Assembly (NCBI GenBank): GCA_021432605.1
Contig: MU271145.1
Location: 3,162,001-3,226,000 of the forward strand
Source of the DNA: Coniochaeta sp. PMI_546
Taxonomy: Eukaryota > Ascomycota > Sordariomycetes > Coniochaetales > Coniochaetaceae
DNA: 64,000 bases
Reading direction: 5' to 3'
Numbering within the stretch: position 1 is the first letter of the stretch; every line of letters begins with the position of its first letter. The notes beneath the pieces were generated by a model, which worked only from the letters and a program-made list of their open reading frames with translations, did not search any database and was not told the DNA's origin. Shown here in pieces: positions 11,151-20,724 of the stretch. Made by a program: the position numbers and the translations under genes.

Positions 11151-12902
11151 ATGGGAAGTCAAGTTTTGGTCTTCGCTTTTCTTGTGGCTTTGGCCGCCAC
11201 CATCCCAGCCTCGGCCTTGGAGTGCACTGCGTGTGCCATCAGTCGCGTACTTCTATCTGGATCGGGCGCCAAGGTCAACTATGCCAAACGTGTTCCTCTT
11301 AATGGCTCCTTCACTGGCTCTGCGAACGACACCTTCAGCCCGAGCACTTACACGGGTCTACCGCCGCTATGTGCTGTCTCTGTCAACGTGCCATCGTCGG
11401 CCAATACTTCTTTCAACTTCGGCCTCTTCATGCCGGATGAGTGGAACGGAAGGATCATAACGACTGGTAACGGAGGCTTTGGTGGCGGAATTAACTGGGT
11501 GCGTTTCTCACTTCATGTCAAAATCGTGACAGAGGCTGCTGTCGGCTAATCACGCGTGATCAGGCCGATATGGTCACATTTTCCCATTATGGCATGGCCT
11601 CCATGTCCACAGACACGGGTCATATAAGCTTTGCAGTAGATGGCAGCTGGGGTCTAAATCAGCCAGAGAAAATCACTGACTGGGGCTATCGAGGAATGCA
11701 TGGCTCCCTGGTTCTCGCAAAGGAGCTCGTCAAGTCGTACTATACTTCCAACATCAGCTATTCTTATTACGCAAGCTGTTCTACCGGTGGCAGGCAAGGC
11801 TTGAAGGAGATCCAGCTGCATCCCGATTCTTTCGACGGCTTGGCCATAGGTGCCCCGGCCTGGGAATATCCCAATTTGCCGGCATCAACGCTAAAGCAAG
11901 GACTCTATAACCTTCCTGTGTAAGTAGCTCCGGCCGCATCATCCGCCACGAATCTTGCACGGATAAGTCCTAATGCTTTTATATAGTGATGCACCTCATC
12001 ACATCCCTCCGGAGCTATTTCCTATCATTGCTGCCGAAGTGACTAGACAGTGCGATCAGCAAGATGGCATTCGAGACGGCATTGTTAGCGACCCTTTTTC
12101 GTGTAATTTTCGCTACGAGGAACTTCTTTGCAAGCCCGGTGTGGCTTCGAATTGCCTCACATCGGAGCAGCTGAACACAGTGTACCAGTTCTACGACAAT
12201 TTTGTGGACGTGAATCAGACCTTCGTATTCCCAGGTCTCACCCTTGGCACCGATGCAAGCTTTTTGGTCGCCTCGCCCAACGAGCTAGGCGTGGACTTCT
12301 TCAAATACTGGGTGCACGGCGATCCGCACTGGGACCTCTCCACCTTCACGTACGCCGACGTCGAATTGGCTCGTCGCATCAACCCAGGCAATGCCTCGTC
12401 CGACAACTATGACTTGACGCCGTATCGCTCTAATGGAGGCAAAATCCTAATGTATCACGGTCTAGCAGACGGCATCATCCCGACCAAGAGTAGTCTCTAC
12501 TTCTACAACCACGTGTACAGGGCCCTGCTTCAAAAGGGAGTCTCGAGCCTTGACGACTTCTACCGCCTTTTCCTCATCCCGGGCATGAACCATTGCTCCG
12601 GGTCTCCCAATGCTCCTTGGTATATCGGCGGCGGCTCGCAAGCGGTCGCCGGGGCGACACACTCTGTGCCTGGTTTCGAAGATCCTCAGCACGATGTCAT
12701 TCTTGCCATGATACGGTGGGTAGAGCACGGTGTGGCGCCTAATGAGATCATCGCAACCAAATACAAGGATGACAATGTAGCCAAAGGGGTCGAACTTCAG
12801 CGGCCGCTATGCCCGTACCCATTGCAGGCAAAGTATGTAGGTAGTGGGAACATAAGCGACCCAAGCAGGTGGAGTTGCAGGAGTTTATATCAGACCTACT
12901 AG
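11151..12902 (+). CDS. Secreted tannase / feruloyl esterase family protein
   Basis: Extracellular serine esterase of the tannase/feruloyl esterase-B family, which cleaves galloyl or feruloyl esters in plant polyphenols and cell-wall xylan. Model: join(11151..11498,11564..11919,11987..12902), 539 aa, the usual family length. There is a signal peptide of about 22 residues (MGSQVLVFAFLVALAATIPASA). The nucleophile motif CSTGGRQG (Ser about 189, Cys about 188), the acid in GLADGIIP (about 400) and the base in GMNHCSG (about 450) form the CS-D-HC arrangement, in which the two cysteines next to Ser and His are disulfide-linked. A calcium-loop-like CDQQDGIRDGI is present, along with several N-glycosylation sequons. 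Introns have donors GTGCGT and GTAAGT. Family members act on either tannin or ferulate, and the substrate cannot be told from sequence. Confidence 0.93.
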
Positions 12903-13560
12903 ATATTCAACATGGCTGGATGTAGGTACACCTGTGGTAGGGTCGAGCAACTTCACGCGCATAATCGACTAGTCGATATACGAAACGGCTAGGGCGTATC
13001 TTGTCTAAGTTGGTTGCATATCGTGTTCGTCTGGTGGTCTGGTGGTTCGGTGGTCTTGTCGTCACACGAGAATAGAACTCGCCCTCCCAGACTACGTACC
13101 TTTAGCTATCGCTTATACGGGCAACATTACAAGAGCACACGTTATGCTTATGCGACATAGGATCATCACCCTGTTGAGGCCCTACGGTGTGATGATTAGG
13201 ATTCATGGTCTCTCTCATGAACTATTGCCATTGCAGTCGTAGCATCAACATTCCTACGCAAATGACAAATCACGATGGTCACGCAGAAACGGGTCGATAC
13301 CGCTTCCAGGCCTCGACGGCATTTTAGCCGTCTTAAACGAGGCGACTCCACCGAGATCGGCACTATCGCGGGGCAGCGGTTGCGAGGCGGCTCCTAAGGC
13401 GGAAGGCGTTCCCGTTTTCGGGGTCGGAATTACTCATTGTCGATTTTGCAACTATCAAGGCGCGCTTGAACAAATAGACTCTTATGGAAAGATACACCCC
13501 CCCGTCTGACCCATAGATTTACATCAAGTACTCCGCGTGTCGGATAGCCGCATCTGCGCA
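12903..13560. other. Intergenic
   Basis: Nothing coding is supported. A short GGTGGTCTGGTGGTTCGGTG microrepeat lies near 13032-13055, probably in the 3' flank of the esterase. Confidence 0.5.
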
Positions 13561-14519
13561 ATGGGGGCGTTCTACGAGACCATCCCAGAGTCGCTCATTA
13601 AATGGATCCTGGAGCAGAAGATGTTTTGGGTAGCCACGGCGCCACTCTCGGGGTCCGGGCACGTCAATGTCTCGCCTAAGGGCGGCGAGTATTTTGGTCT
13701 GATCGGCAACCGAACCTTCTGGTACATGGAGCTTACCGGCAGCGGCTCAGAGACGCTGGCGCATCTGTACGAGCCCGGAAACGGCAGGATAACCGTTATG
13801 TTCAACGCATTCGACGGCCCTCCGAGGATTGTCAGGGTCTTTGGGAAGGGTATGTTCACCTCTCTCCAATCGAGCATATGGACCGACACTGATATCGCGT
13901 CATAGGTCGGCCGCTGGAGAATGGGACCAAAGAATTCCAGGCTTTTGTTGCCGAGCACAAGATAGAGACTATCCCGGGCACGAGGTCGATTATCGTTGTC
14001 GATGTACACCAAGTCGGATCATCCTGCGGTTTCTCCGTTCCCTACTACGACTTCAAAGCTCACCGCCAGATCCTTAATGACCACTTCCGGAAGAGGGAGG
14101 AAAACTTCAAGGCTGGCAGCGAGAAGGATAGCATCCTCAGGTAATTGCGCTGCACTCCAGTTCTCCCGTCGTCGTGAGAGTGCTGATCACTAGACAGATA
14201 CTGGGCCCACAAGAATGCGTACAGCATGGACGGCCTCCCGAGCATGAAGAAGGGCCTCGAAATCGGCAAGACCAAGAAAGTGGAGCCTATCAAGAAGATG
14301 GTTGGTCCCTTCGCGCCAAGGGCCAACCGCGGAGGAGGCCCTGGAGTCGCTTTCGGGACCCTCGTGATAGTTGCGCTGCTGAGTCTGGTCCTCGGCGCGC
14401 TTTTAGGTGTGTATGGCGAAGTTCTTGCCGCTCTTGTCACACCCCTTTTACGTTCTGTGCACGGGGGCTTGGATTCATTCCACACGGTTCCAGTCGTAAG
14501 ATCGGCCGTGAGGAATTAG
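13561..14519 (+). CDS. FMN-binding split-barrel (PNPOx-like) protein with C-terminal membrane segment
   Basis: A protein of the pyridoxamine 5'-phosphate oxidase-like, FMN-binding split-barrel superfamily. Model: join(13561..13849,13906..14140,14198..14519), 281 aa. The N-terminal half has the beta-barrel pattern (MFWVATAPL, GHVNVSPKGGEYFGLIGNRT, ITVMFNAFDGPPRIVRVFGK), common in fungal proteins of this kind. The C-terminal part has a basic stretch (KKGLEIGKTKKVEPIKKM) followed by one strong hydrophobic segment (FGTLVIVALLSLVLGALLGV), so the enzyme is probably tail-anchored. The ATG at 13561 (MGAFYETIP) was used; in-frame codons just upstream offer no ATG. Introns have GTATGT and GTAATT donors. 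Substrate is unknown. Confidence 0.85.
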
Positions 14520-15370
14520 ATAATTGAGATGCTTCAGCTTCAATAAAGCTTAGTGTACAGAGCACGGGGCCGTTGATTCGGTCCTGGAGCGACTGATGCA
14601 TTGGGAAGTGGCTGGTGGTCTAGATCGTTGAGAGACCATAGCGTAGCCTGGCTATATGGATGCGATGTTATCATGGCTTGTCGCGCTCGCCTGGATGCAC
14701 GATAATCTCCCACAAGAAAATGACTGCCAATCATCGCCGTTCCGCTCGATACAGCAGGCTGGCACGCAATATTGGGGTGAAGCAGAAACACAGCCGAGTA
14801 TTATATCTCAGAAGGCAAAACCTCCCGAGCGCCGGGTGAGGCTACATGCCCCCGAGTAACGACCAATTTTGCCCGCGAGCAAACCCAAGCCCGTCACTAG
14901 ATAGCACCACATCGACGGTGCGGAAGCGTAGCTTATAGACTTATGACAGTCGTGGAAGGGTGGGCAGGCAGCAATAGGGGCGCCATAAGTGCCAGTGAGT
15001 TGTCAGCGCAATTGAAAGTATGAGCCTGGGGATGGTCGATAGTCACCACCACCATCAGGATTTGACTTAGTTTTTCGGACCGAGCATTGTAAGCAAAAGA
15101 CGTCCGCTAAGCTTGGATGTTTCGGATAGAGGTGTCATTTTGCACCTGCTGGCGGCCCGGCGCCAAGGACCCGCTTTCGTCCAGCCTTCCAATTGGTATT
15201 GTGAGAGGGCTGAAAAGCCCTACCTTCGCCAAGACATGGTGGATCGAGGAAATATTCCCCGCCTCGCGAAAATAGTTGAGGCTCTTAGAATTGAGCTTCA
15301 ACGTCCTGTATTTCAGCATTACGCTTCACGGTCCAAACTCACCACGCACCACCCAGTCAATACCGCCAAA
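14520..15370. other. Intergenic, promoter of eS19
   Basis: No gene is supported. The last 200 bases are the eS19 promoter and contain AGCCCTAC (15216-15223), a one-mismatch version of the ribosomal protein element near 2426. Confidence 0.5.
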
Positions 15371-16168
15371 ATGCCCGGAGGTGTCAGTGTCCGCGACGTC
15401 GATGTAGGTGTCTCCTTGTGCTGTCCAACATGACGATCTCTGCAGCCGAAATTCCGGGTCTTCCTATCGAACATACCACGCTTGTTGCTGCGCAAACCCA
15501 AAGTTTGCGGCAAGACAGCTTCAAGATCAAGACCATGAGAGCAGGCGCGAGGGAGTCGCAAGACTTCTGATGACGGAATGGTGCTAATACATGGTGTCTC
15601 GTATTGCAGTCGCACAAGTTCATCAATGCGTATGCCGCTTTCTTGAAGCGTCAGGGCAAGCTGCCAGTTCCTGGTGAGTAGTATTCGGCCACCACCTGAT
15701 TTCTGCCAATCCATCCCGACGTGGCATGGCTGACCTCTGAAACCCGTACATAGGCTGGGTTGATACCGTCAAGACTGGTGTCGCCAAGGAGCTCCCTCCC
15801 CAGGAGATCGACTGGTTCTACGTCCGTGCCGCCTCCGTCGCTCGCCATGTCTATCTCAGGAAGACCGTTGGTGTTGGTCGTCTGAGGAAGGTTCACGGTG
15901 TCGCCAAGAACCGTGGTTCCCGACCCTCGCACCACGTTGCCGGCAGCGGCAGCGTCGACCGCAAGATCATGCAGGCTCTGGAGAAGATCAACGTGCTCGA
16001 GCAGGATGAGGAGAAGGGTGGCCGCCGCATCACACAGTCCGGCCAGCGTGATTTGGACCGTACGTATCATGTCCCTACACTTCCATTCACGGCGTTTTTG
16101 CTAATTGTGCCATAGGTATTGCCCAGACTGTTGCTGAGACTGAAGAGGGTGATGAGGATGAGGAGTAG
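15371..16168 (+). CDS. RPS19: 40S ribosomal protein eS19
   Basis: Cytoplasmic small-subunit protein eS19, a component of the 40S head required for 18S rRNA 3' maturation. Model: join(15371..15403,15610..15673,15754..16059,16116..16168), 151 aa, normal family length. It starts MPGGVSVRDVD. Exon 2 encodes KFINAYAAFLKRQGKLPVP, and exon 3 WVDTVKTGVAKELPPQEIDW, YVRAASVARHVYLRK and HHVAGSGSVDRKIMQALEKI. The acidic tail ETEEGDEDEE ends at TAG. Donors are GTAGGT, GTGAGT and GTACGT. The 206-nt first intron is long for this window, but I could not confirm a snoRNA in it. Confidence 0.95.
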
Positions 16169-17492
16169 ATTCGGTATCTCGACTAGGATTCTTGATTCCC
16201 GGTAGCATCATGGTTAAGGCGTTCTAAAATACGGGCTAGCTTGACCGAGCATTGCTTTTTGGTTGTAATATACCGCCCGCTATCGTGTGGTACCACCTGG
16301 TTCATGGTGACTGACAATCTCTGAATGCCCCAGTGTCCCAGAAATACGAGTCTTGTGCGACGTCCTTCCAAAGCTCTTGGTGTCTTCTGTGCTTTAGTCG
16401 GCTCTGCCACGCCTTCCAGACCCTCCTCCCGCCATCCAAGAGCAAATCTTGCTGAACAATGATTGCCCTCAGGCCAGAATCAGTGCCAGATTCACTGAAA
16501 ATGTCAAGTCAACACTTCTGGCAAGAGACTTGATAACTGCCTATGCTTCCTGCACCTACCCTAGCATATCACCTCTTTCTCTTCCGGTGCCTTTCTCCAA
16601 AGATCTCCTCCAACCGAGTTCCTTCCAGACAAGCTCACCATCATATCATTACTTGAACACTCTACCTACCAGCTAGAGTTTTCCTAACCTTCCACCAACT
16701 GAGATGGGTATTGATTCTTGAATCAATTCCCTATCGTCCTGAAGTATCATTTCATTTTCCAACACACGGTTTCTAGGCCGCTTCTCTTTACCTGTCTAGA
16801 ACTTTCTCTCGTCTATCACCAGACCTAGGATACTGTTCATCGACTCCAATCCTGAACACTCTCATCCTTGACCAGCTACCACTGAACGGCGGGGATCTCT
16901 ATCATCACCTTCGCTCCAGGATCCTGGCAAGCCTGGGTATCCTGTATCAGGTGCATCTTCGCGTCAATACTCATTTTCACTGTTGCTATACACGCCTTGG
17001 ATCTCTTCAGATCTCATCGCTCTGGCCCTCTCTGGAAGGCCTGCTGGATCTTGTTGTGATCGGTCTTTCCTTCCTACTTTGGCTTCACCAATACTGAAAA
17101 TACCCGATCCCCGTGAACTTGGAAGACAAACCTCCAGGTACGTGACCTCCTCCGAATAAAGTGAGTCGTTATATTTCGTTTTGCTCTTCAGATCAGTTCG
17201 CTTACCTTTACCTTTTCAACACCTCGTCAGGTTGCTTGAGTTCGTTCTTTGCTCTTTGTACACATATTGCTTGCTGTTCAGCTTGCGTTTTGACTCGGTC
17301 CCTCTTCTCGTCGACCACATACTCAAGTTCACTCGGACGACAAAGATATCGCCGTCCCGTTTTTATTCTATTCATACACGTCGCATGAAGACGTGATGTA
17401 TCTCGCGAGATCTGCGTTCCAGACAGAGCTCGTAAGAACATCCTGAAGAGCTAATCTAACTCTACTCAGACTTCAAAATCCTCGAAAGAACA
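16169..17492. other. Long pyrimidine-rich upstream region
   Basis: 1.3 kb without a supported gene. From about 16540 the plus strand is rich in C and T (many CCT, TCT and CTTC runs), as in fungal promoters and long 5' leaders. It probably serves the ankyrin-deaminase gene downstream. Confidence 0.45.
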
Positions 17493-18589
17493 ATGGCCCG
17501 GTTGCATCTCCACCGCATTCACATCGCAGTGCTCCAAAACGATTTAACGCGAGTACGGACGCTTCTTCGTCGCAAGAAGATCGATGTTGATCTTCAAGAT
17601 CATCGTGGTGCCACTCCACTCATGCTGGCTGCGATGATAGGTTCCACAAAGCTAGTAACGTTCCTGCTGGAAATGGGGGCGTCATGGCACATGCAGGACA
17701 ATTCCGGCTCTCTCGCTTCTGATTACGTTGGCCCTCTAGCGGAGCAGATGAGGGCTCTGTACAAGGGGCTCACAGGAAGTCACCTTTCTAGATCACCGAG
17801 GCAGAAGCAACAGATCACGCAGCACCTGAGCAACACTTCCGTCCTCAAAACCCAATATCGGACGAAATCCACGGGTACTCTGGTATTTCAGCGTCATGGC
17901 AGGTCTCTGAAAGTCTCTAAATTGATCACCAAGGTCAATGTTGCCGGTATTCTCTCTCAGAATGCGACAGCTGGTTGCATCGCCTCGGGAACCAGTGTCA
18001 AACCGTGGATTTGCGCGGTAAGCGGTTGGACAGCTGCAAGCACACCAGGTGTCCTAGATGGTGCCAAATACACACAGGTTGTTAGGGAGATGGCAAAGAT
18101 TTTGCACATCGACCTTCCAAGGCATTGTTACGATACTCCTGGAGGCCCCCCCCTTGAGCAAAACGTGGGCAGATACAATGCAGTATGTCTTGACTTTCCT
18201 TGCATGTCGGTCAACTGCGCTAACTCTTCCAGTCTCATTGCGAGAAGTTACTTGGCGCCTACTGGGTGTGTCAACAACTCAAGTTTGCATTCGGATCATC
18301 GGACTTGTCACGATTACGCGACCTCAAGACTTTAGATCTGCCTCTCCACCGTCAGAGAGCTACCTTGTATGTGGACCATCGACCCTGTATACCGTGTCGG
18401 TTGTTTCTCGGTGCCATACAGGATGCCACAGGTATTGAGTTATGTGTCTTCCCACAAGCACTCGTCAAGGAGGTCTCGCGGGAAGGTCCGACCGGGTTGT
18501 GCAAGAATTGTTCATGCGCCAAATGCATCGCAGGTAAAAAGAAGCGATCTCACAAGGCGGTTGTCCGCAGCTCACGGAAACTGACCTAA
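17493..18589 (+). CDS. Ankyrin-repeat protein with C-terminal SsdA-like deaminase domain
   Basis: Model: join(17493..18182,18233..18589), 348 aa, with one 50-nt intron (donor GTATGT, branch GCTAAC, acceptor CAG). Residues about 5-75 form two ankyrin repeats (HIAVLQNDLTRVRTLL, GATPLMLAAMIGSTKLVTFL). A middle section has the VSGW and VLDG motifs that I associate with the fungal SsdA-like family (single-strand DNA deaminase toxin A-like C-terminal domain). Across the splice junction come HCEK (HxE: zinc ligand and proton-shuttling Glu) and, 50 residues on, RPCIPC (PCxxC: the two cysteine ligands), the hallmarks of a cytidine-deaminase fold. A C-terminal CxxCxCxxC cluster followed by a KKKR stretch may bind a second zinc and target the nucleus. 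No signal peptide is visible. Bacterial relatives act as secreted DNA-deaminating toxins; the role of the fungal ones is not known to me. The reading frame appears intact. Confidence 0.75.
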
Positions 18590-18639
18590 AGTGCGGGTCA
18601 TTTCAACATCAACTGATGCTCGATATCCTTGTTTTGGTT

Positions 18640-19306
18640 TCTCCAGACTTTGTCATCCTAGACGCAGATGGCTGCGAAATACCGACGACGGGAAACCCTC
18701 TCATTCCTGGGGACGACAAAATTGCAGCAGATCGAGTTGATGTACGTTTGGCGCCTTGTATGCTTCCGGGGCTTCTTGCTAATAGCGCTAGGTGTCCGAT
18801 GAATGCGTATACTTTGTTTGGTACGGCATTGAAGCTGCGCGTATCTTCCCGCTTGCCTACGAGCAACAATGGCACGCCATGAACAATTCCGTTCAGAATG
18901 GCATTCTCCTCCGCGCGGTTATTCGCCAGATGTTCGACAATTATATTCTTTCTATCAACCCCGACGTCAGTCCTTTGATCTTATATATGTGTCTCGTCAT
19001 TCTAACTTCTATCCACAGAATGGACACAAAATTTTTCTCTTCTTTATGATCAGCTGGGTGGCCAAGCTTTAGACTGTTGCCTCTTGGATGATCCACGACC
19101 ACTTTTTGATCATCTGCTACGGTGGCACTTCCGTTAGGCCGTCCTACCTAACACACCTGCAAGGGTTTGGAGAATGTGCGCTGGAGCACGATCCCCCGCC
19201 GGGTTCAGACGTAATTGACGAGATAATGAGAGGTCCAATGGCTGCCGAGCGTATGGAATTCGAGATAGCCGATGGGTTGGCACATCACTTCGATGCTTTT
19301 CACTGA
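18640..19306 (+). pseudogene. Broken fungal HNH nuclease gene
   Basis: Directly after the deaminase gene, plus-strand pieces match the fungal HNH endonuclease family (HNH_2 type): IFPLAYEQQW (about 18840-18870), NGILLRAVIRQMFDNY followed by SINPD (about 18898-18963), LFDHLLRWHF (about 19108-19137), and the C-terminal PPGSDVIDEIM...ERMEFE (about 19197-19266). Intron-like gaps (GTACGT to GCTAG, 18741-18791; GTCAGT to ACAG, 18966-19018) join the first pieces. After that, a frame change near 19047 and an in-frame stop near 19138 plus a further frame change before 19150 break the gene. Both positions where the family has the catalytic His (A-H-I/F-P and D-I-H) are Arg here, so the active site is gone as well. 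The start was not found. I give no repaired product. Confidence 0.7.
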
Positions 19307-19572
19307 GAGCCAGTTCAATAAGGAGTTAGCACATTGACTAGAACCTGAACGTGAATCAAGACTTTATTTCTCAACTATTCTTTTGTCTTCCTCTAAGCCG
19401 AATGGTACTGCAACGCCCGGATCAGATGTGGTCCGCCCCCTACAAATGCAATGATGCCGTTCAATCCCTTTCTAAAACCCTGCCAATCATCAACTTCATT
19501 ATTCCCGCACAGTGGTCTCATACCGGGTATCAAATCAATAATTTTGCCTCGGTTCTATCCCAGCCTACCATC

Positions 19573-20724
19573 CTACGCCCACTTCGCCAACAGCGCCATC
19601 AGGGCAACTCCAGTAGCAACACATGCGTAAGCGAACAGCTGCATCCCGAGACCGGCGTTCCGCATCTGAGGGTTGAACATGAATTCGTGTGCGAGCAGCT
19701 CAACGAGGCCGGTGTACATCAGGATGCCTCCGCTGATGGCGTCGAATATGCCATTGATGAGCATCATTGTCGTACCCTGTGTCTGAAGGCTCTGCCTGAC
19801 GCCGAGACCAATACCAATCGCCAAGGGAGTGGTAATGGCATACAGACCGCCCAGCAAGTATGGCATCCATCTTCTGCGGTCGGCAGGCCAGGTTGCCGTG
19901 GCCAGACGCGATCCAAGACCAAGGCCCTCGAAGGTCTGGTGGAAGACGAGGACAATGAAGAGTATGATGAAGTTATCACTGATGGCGAGTGTGAGGCCAA
20001 TGAAGATCGAGTGGAAGATAACGCCGAACTCAAGTATGAATAGGGCGGTCATCTGGGCGGCGAACTCAGTATTAGACTCAACACCCTCAACATGCTCGCG
20101 TTGATGTCCGAGGTGGTCTTGCCCCCCAGGAGGGTAGCTGACATCGTCTGGAAGACCTGGAATGCGCGAGTCGCTGAACGGGCCAGGATTCTGGGCTGCT
20201 GGTGCTTTCTTGTCCGAGATCTTCGATTCCAGGTCATCAGGTTGCGATGTGTGTGGAATATGCGAGTGCCCGTGCGACTCTGTTGACCCATGTTCATGGC
20301 TATGGGCGCCTGAAAAGCCCCAGTCGAAGCGCGAAACAATGAGCTCGATGAGGAACATGACCATGACGGTCATGAGGCCAATACCCATGGCCCAGTCATA
20401 CGCAGGGAGGACATTTCCAAGGCATGGGTTGTTGAGAGCCTCGCTGGCTGGGGACAGTAGATGCATCCACGCAGTCGCTATGATGACGCCTGAACCGAAG
20501 TACTTGGCGATGAAGAAGGTCAGTTTCGGCACGCGCATAGTGGATGATCGGGCCAGTATGATGGGTGCAATGGCGCCCAGGGCTGAGCCAACCAGGATGA
20601 CAAAGATCGACGCTATCCTTAAGTTGAAGTTGCTTGTGTCGTTCGGTGTTATTTCGCACTCCGGTACACCACTATCGACGGCGTCGTCGTCGCGCAACGC
20701 AAGCAGGCCCCCGATATGTTCCAT
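19573..20724 (-). CDS. ZIP-family zinc transporter (Zrt-like)
   Basis: Plasma-membrane zinc/iron uptake permease of the ZIP family, 383 aa, single exon. The ATG at 20724 (MEHIGG) is used; the frame extends upstream without another ATG. Eight hydrophobic segments are visible. The segment IV motif HSIFIGLTLAISDN and the segment V motif FHQTFEGLGLGSR contain the His residues of the transport path (HSxxxG and HQxxEG). Between segments III and IV lies a His-rich cytoplasmic loop (HSHEHGSTESHGHSH) typical of Zrt1/Zrt2-like proteins. The two halves are close to the usual Zrt length. A degenerate zinc-response-like palindrome occurs upstream (21165-21175). Whether it is a high- or low-affinity transporter cannot be told. 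Confidence 0.95.
   Translation of the reverse strand: MEHIGGLLALRDDDAVDSGVPECEITPNDTSNFNLRIASIFVILVGSALGAIAPIILARSSTMRVPKLTFFIAKYFGSGVIIATAWMHLLSPASEALNNPCLGNVLPAYDWAMGIGLMTVMVMFLIELIVSRFDWGFSGAHSHEHGSTESHGHSHIPHTSQPDDLESKISDKKAPAAQNPGPFSDSRIPGLPDDVSYPPGGQDHLGHQREHVEGVESNTEFAAQMTALFILEFGVIFHSIFIGLTLAISDNFIILFIVLVFHQTFEGLGLGSRLATATWPADRRRWMPYLLGGLYAITTPLAIGIGLGVRQSLQTQGTTMMLINGIFDAISGGILMYTGLVELLAHEFMFNPQMRNAGLGMQLFAYACVATGVALMALLAKWA

Noticed and set aside
15404-15609. Possible second intronic snoRNA in eS19 intron 1
   Set aside because: Box-like ATGACGA and CTGA words exist, but I found no convincing rRNA complementarity next to the box D.
18640-19306. HNH nuclease as an intact gene
   Set aside because: At least two frame changes and an in-frame stop remain even after plausible introns, and the active-site His codons are Arg.
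19351-20043. 230-codon plus-strand frame
   Set aside because: Mostly antisense to the ZIP transporter coding sequence; a shadow frame.
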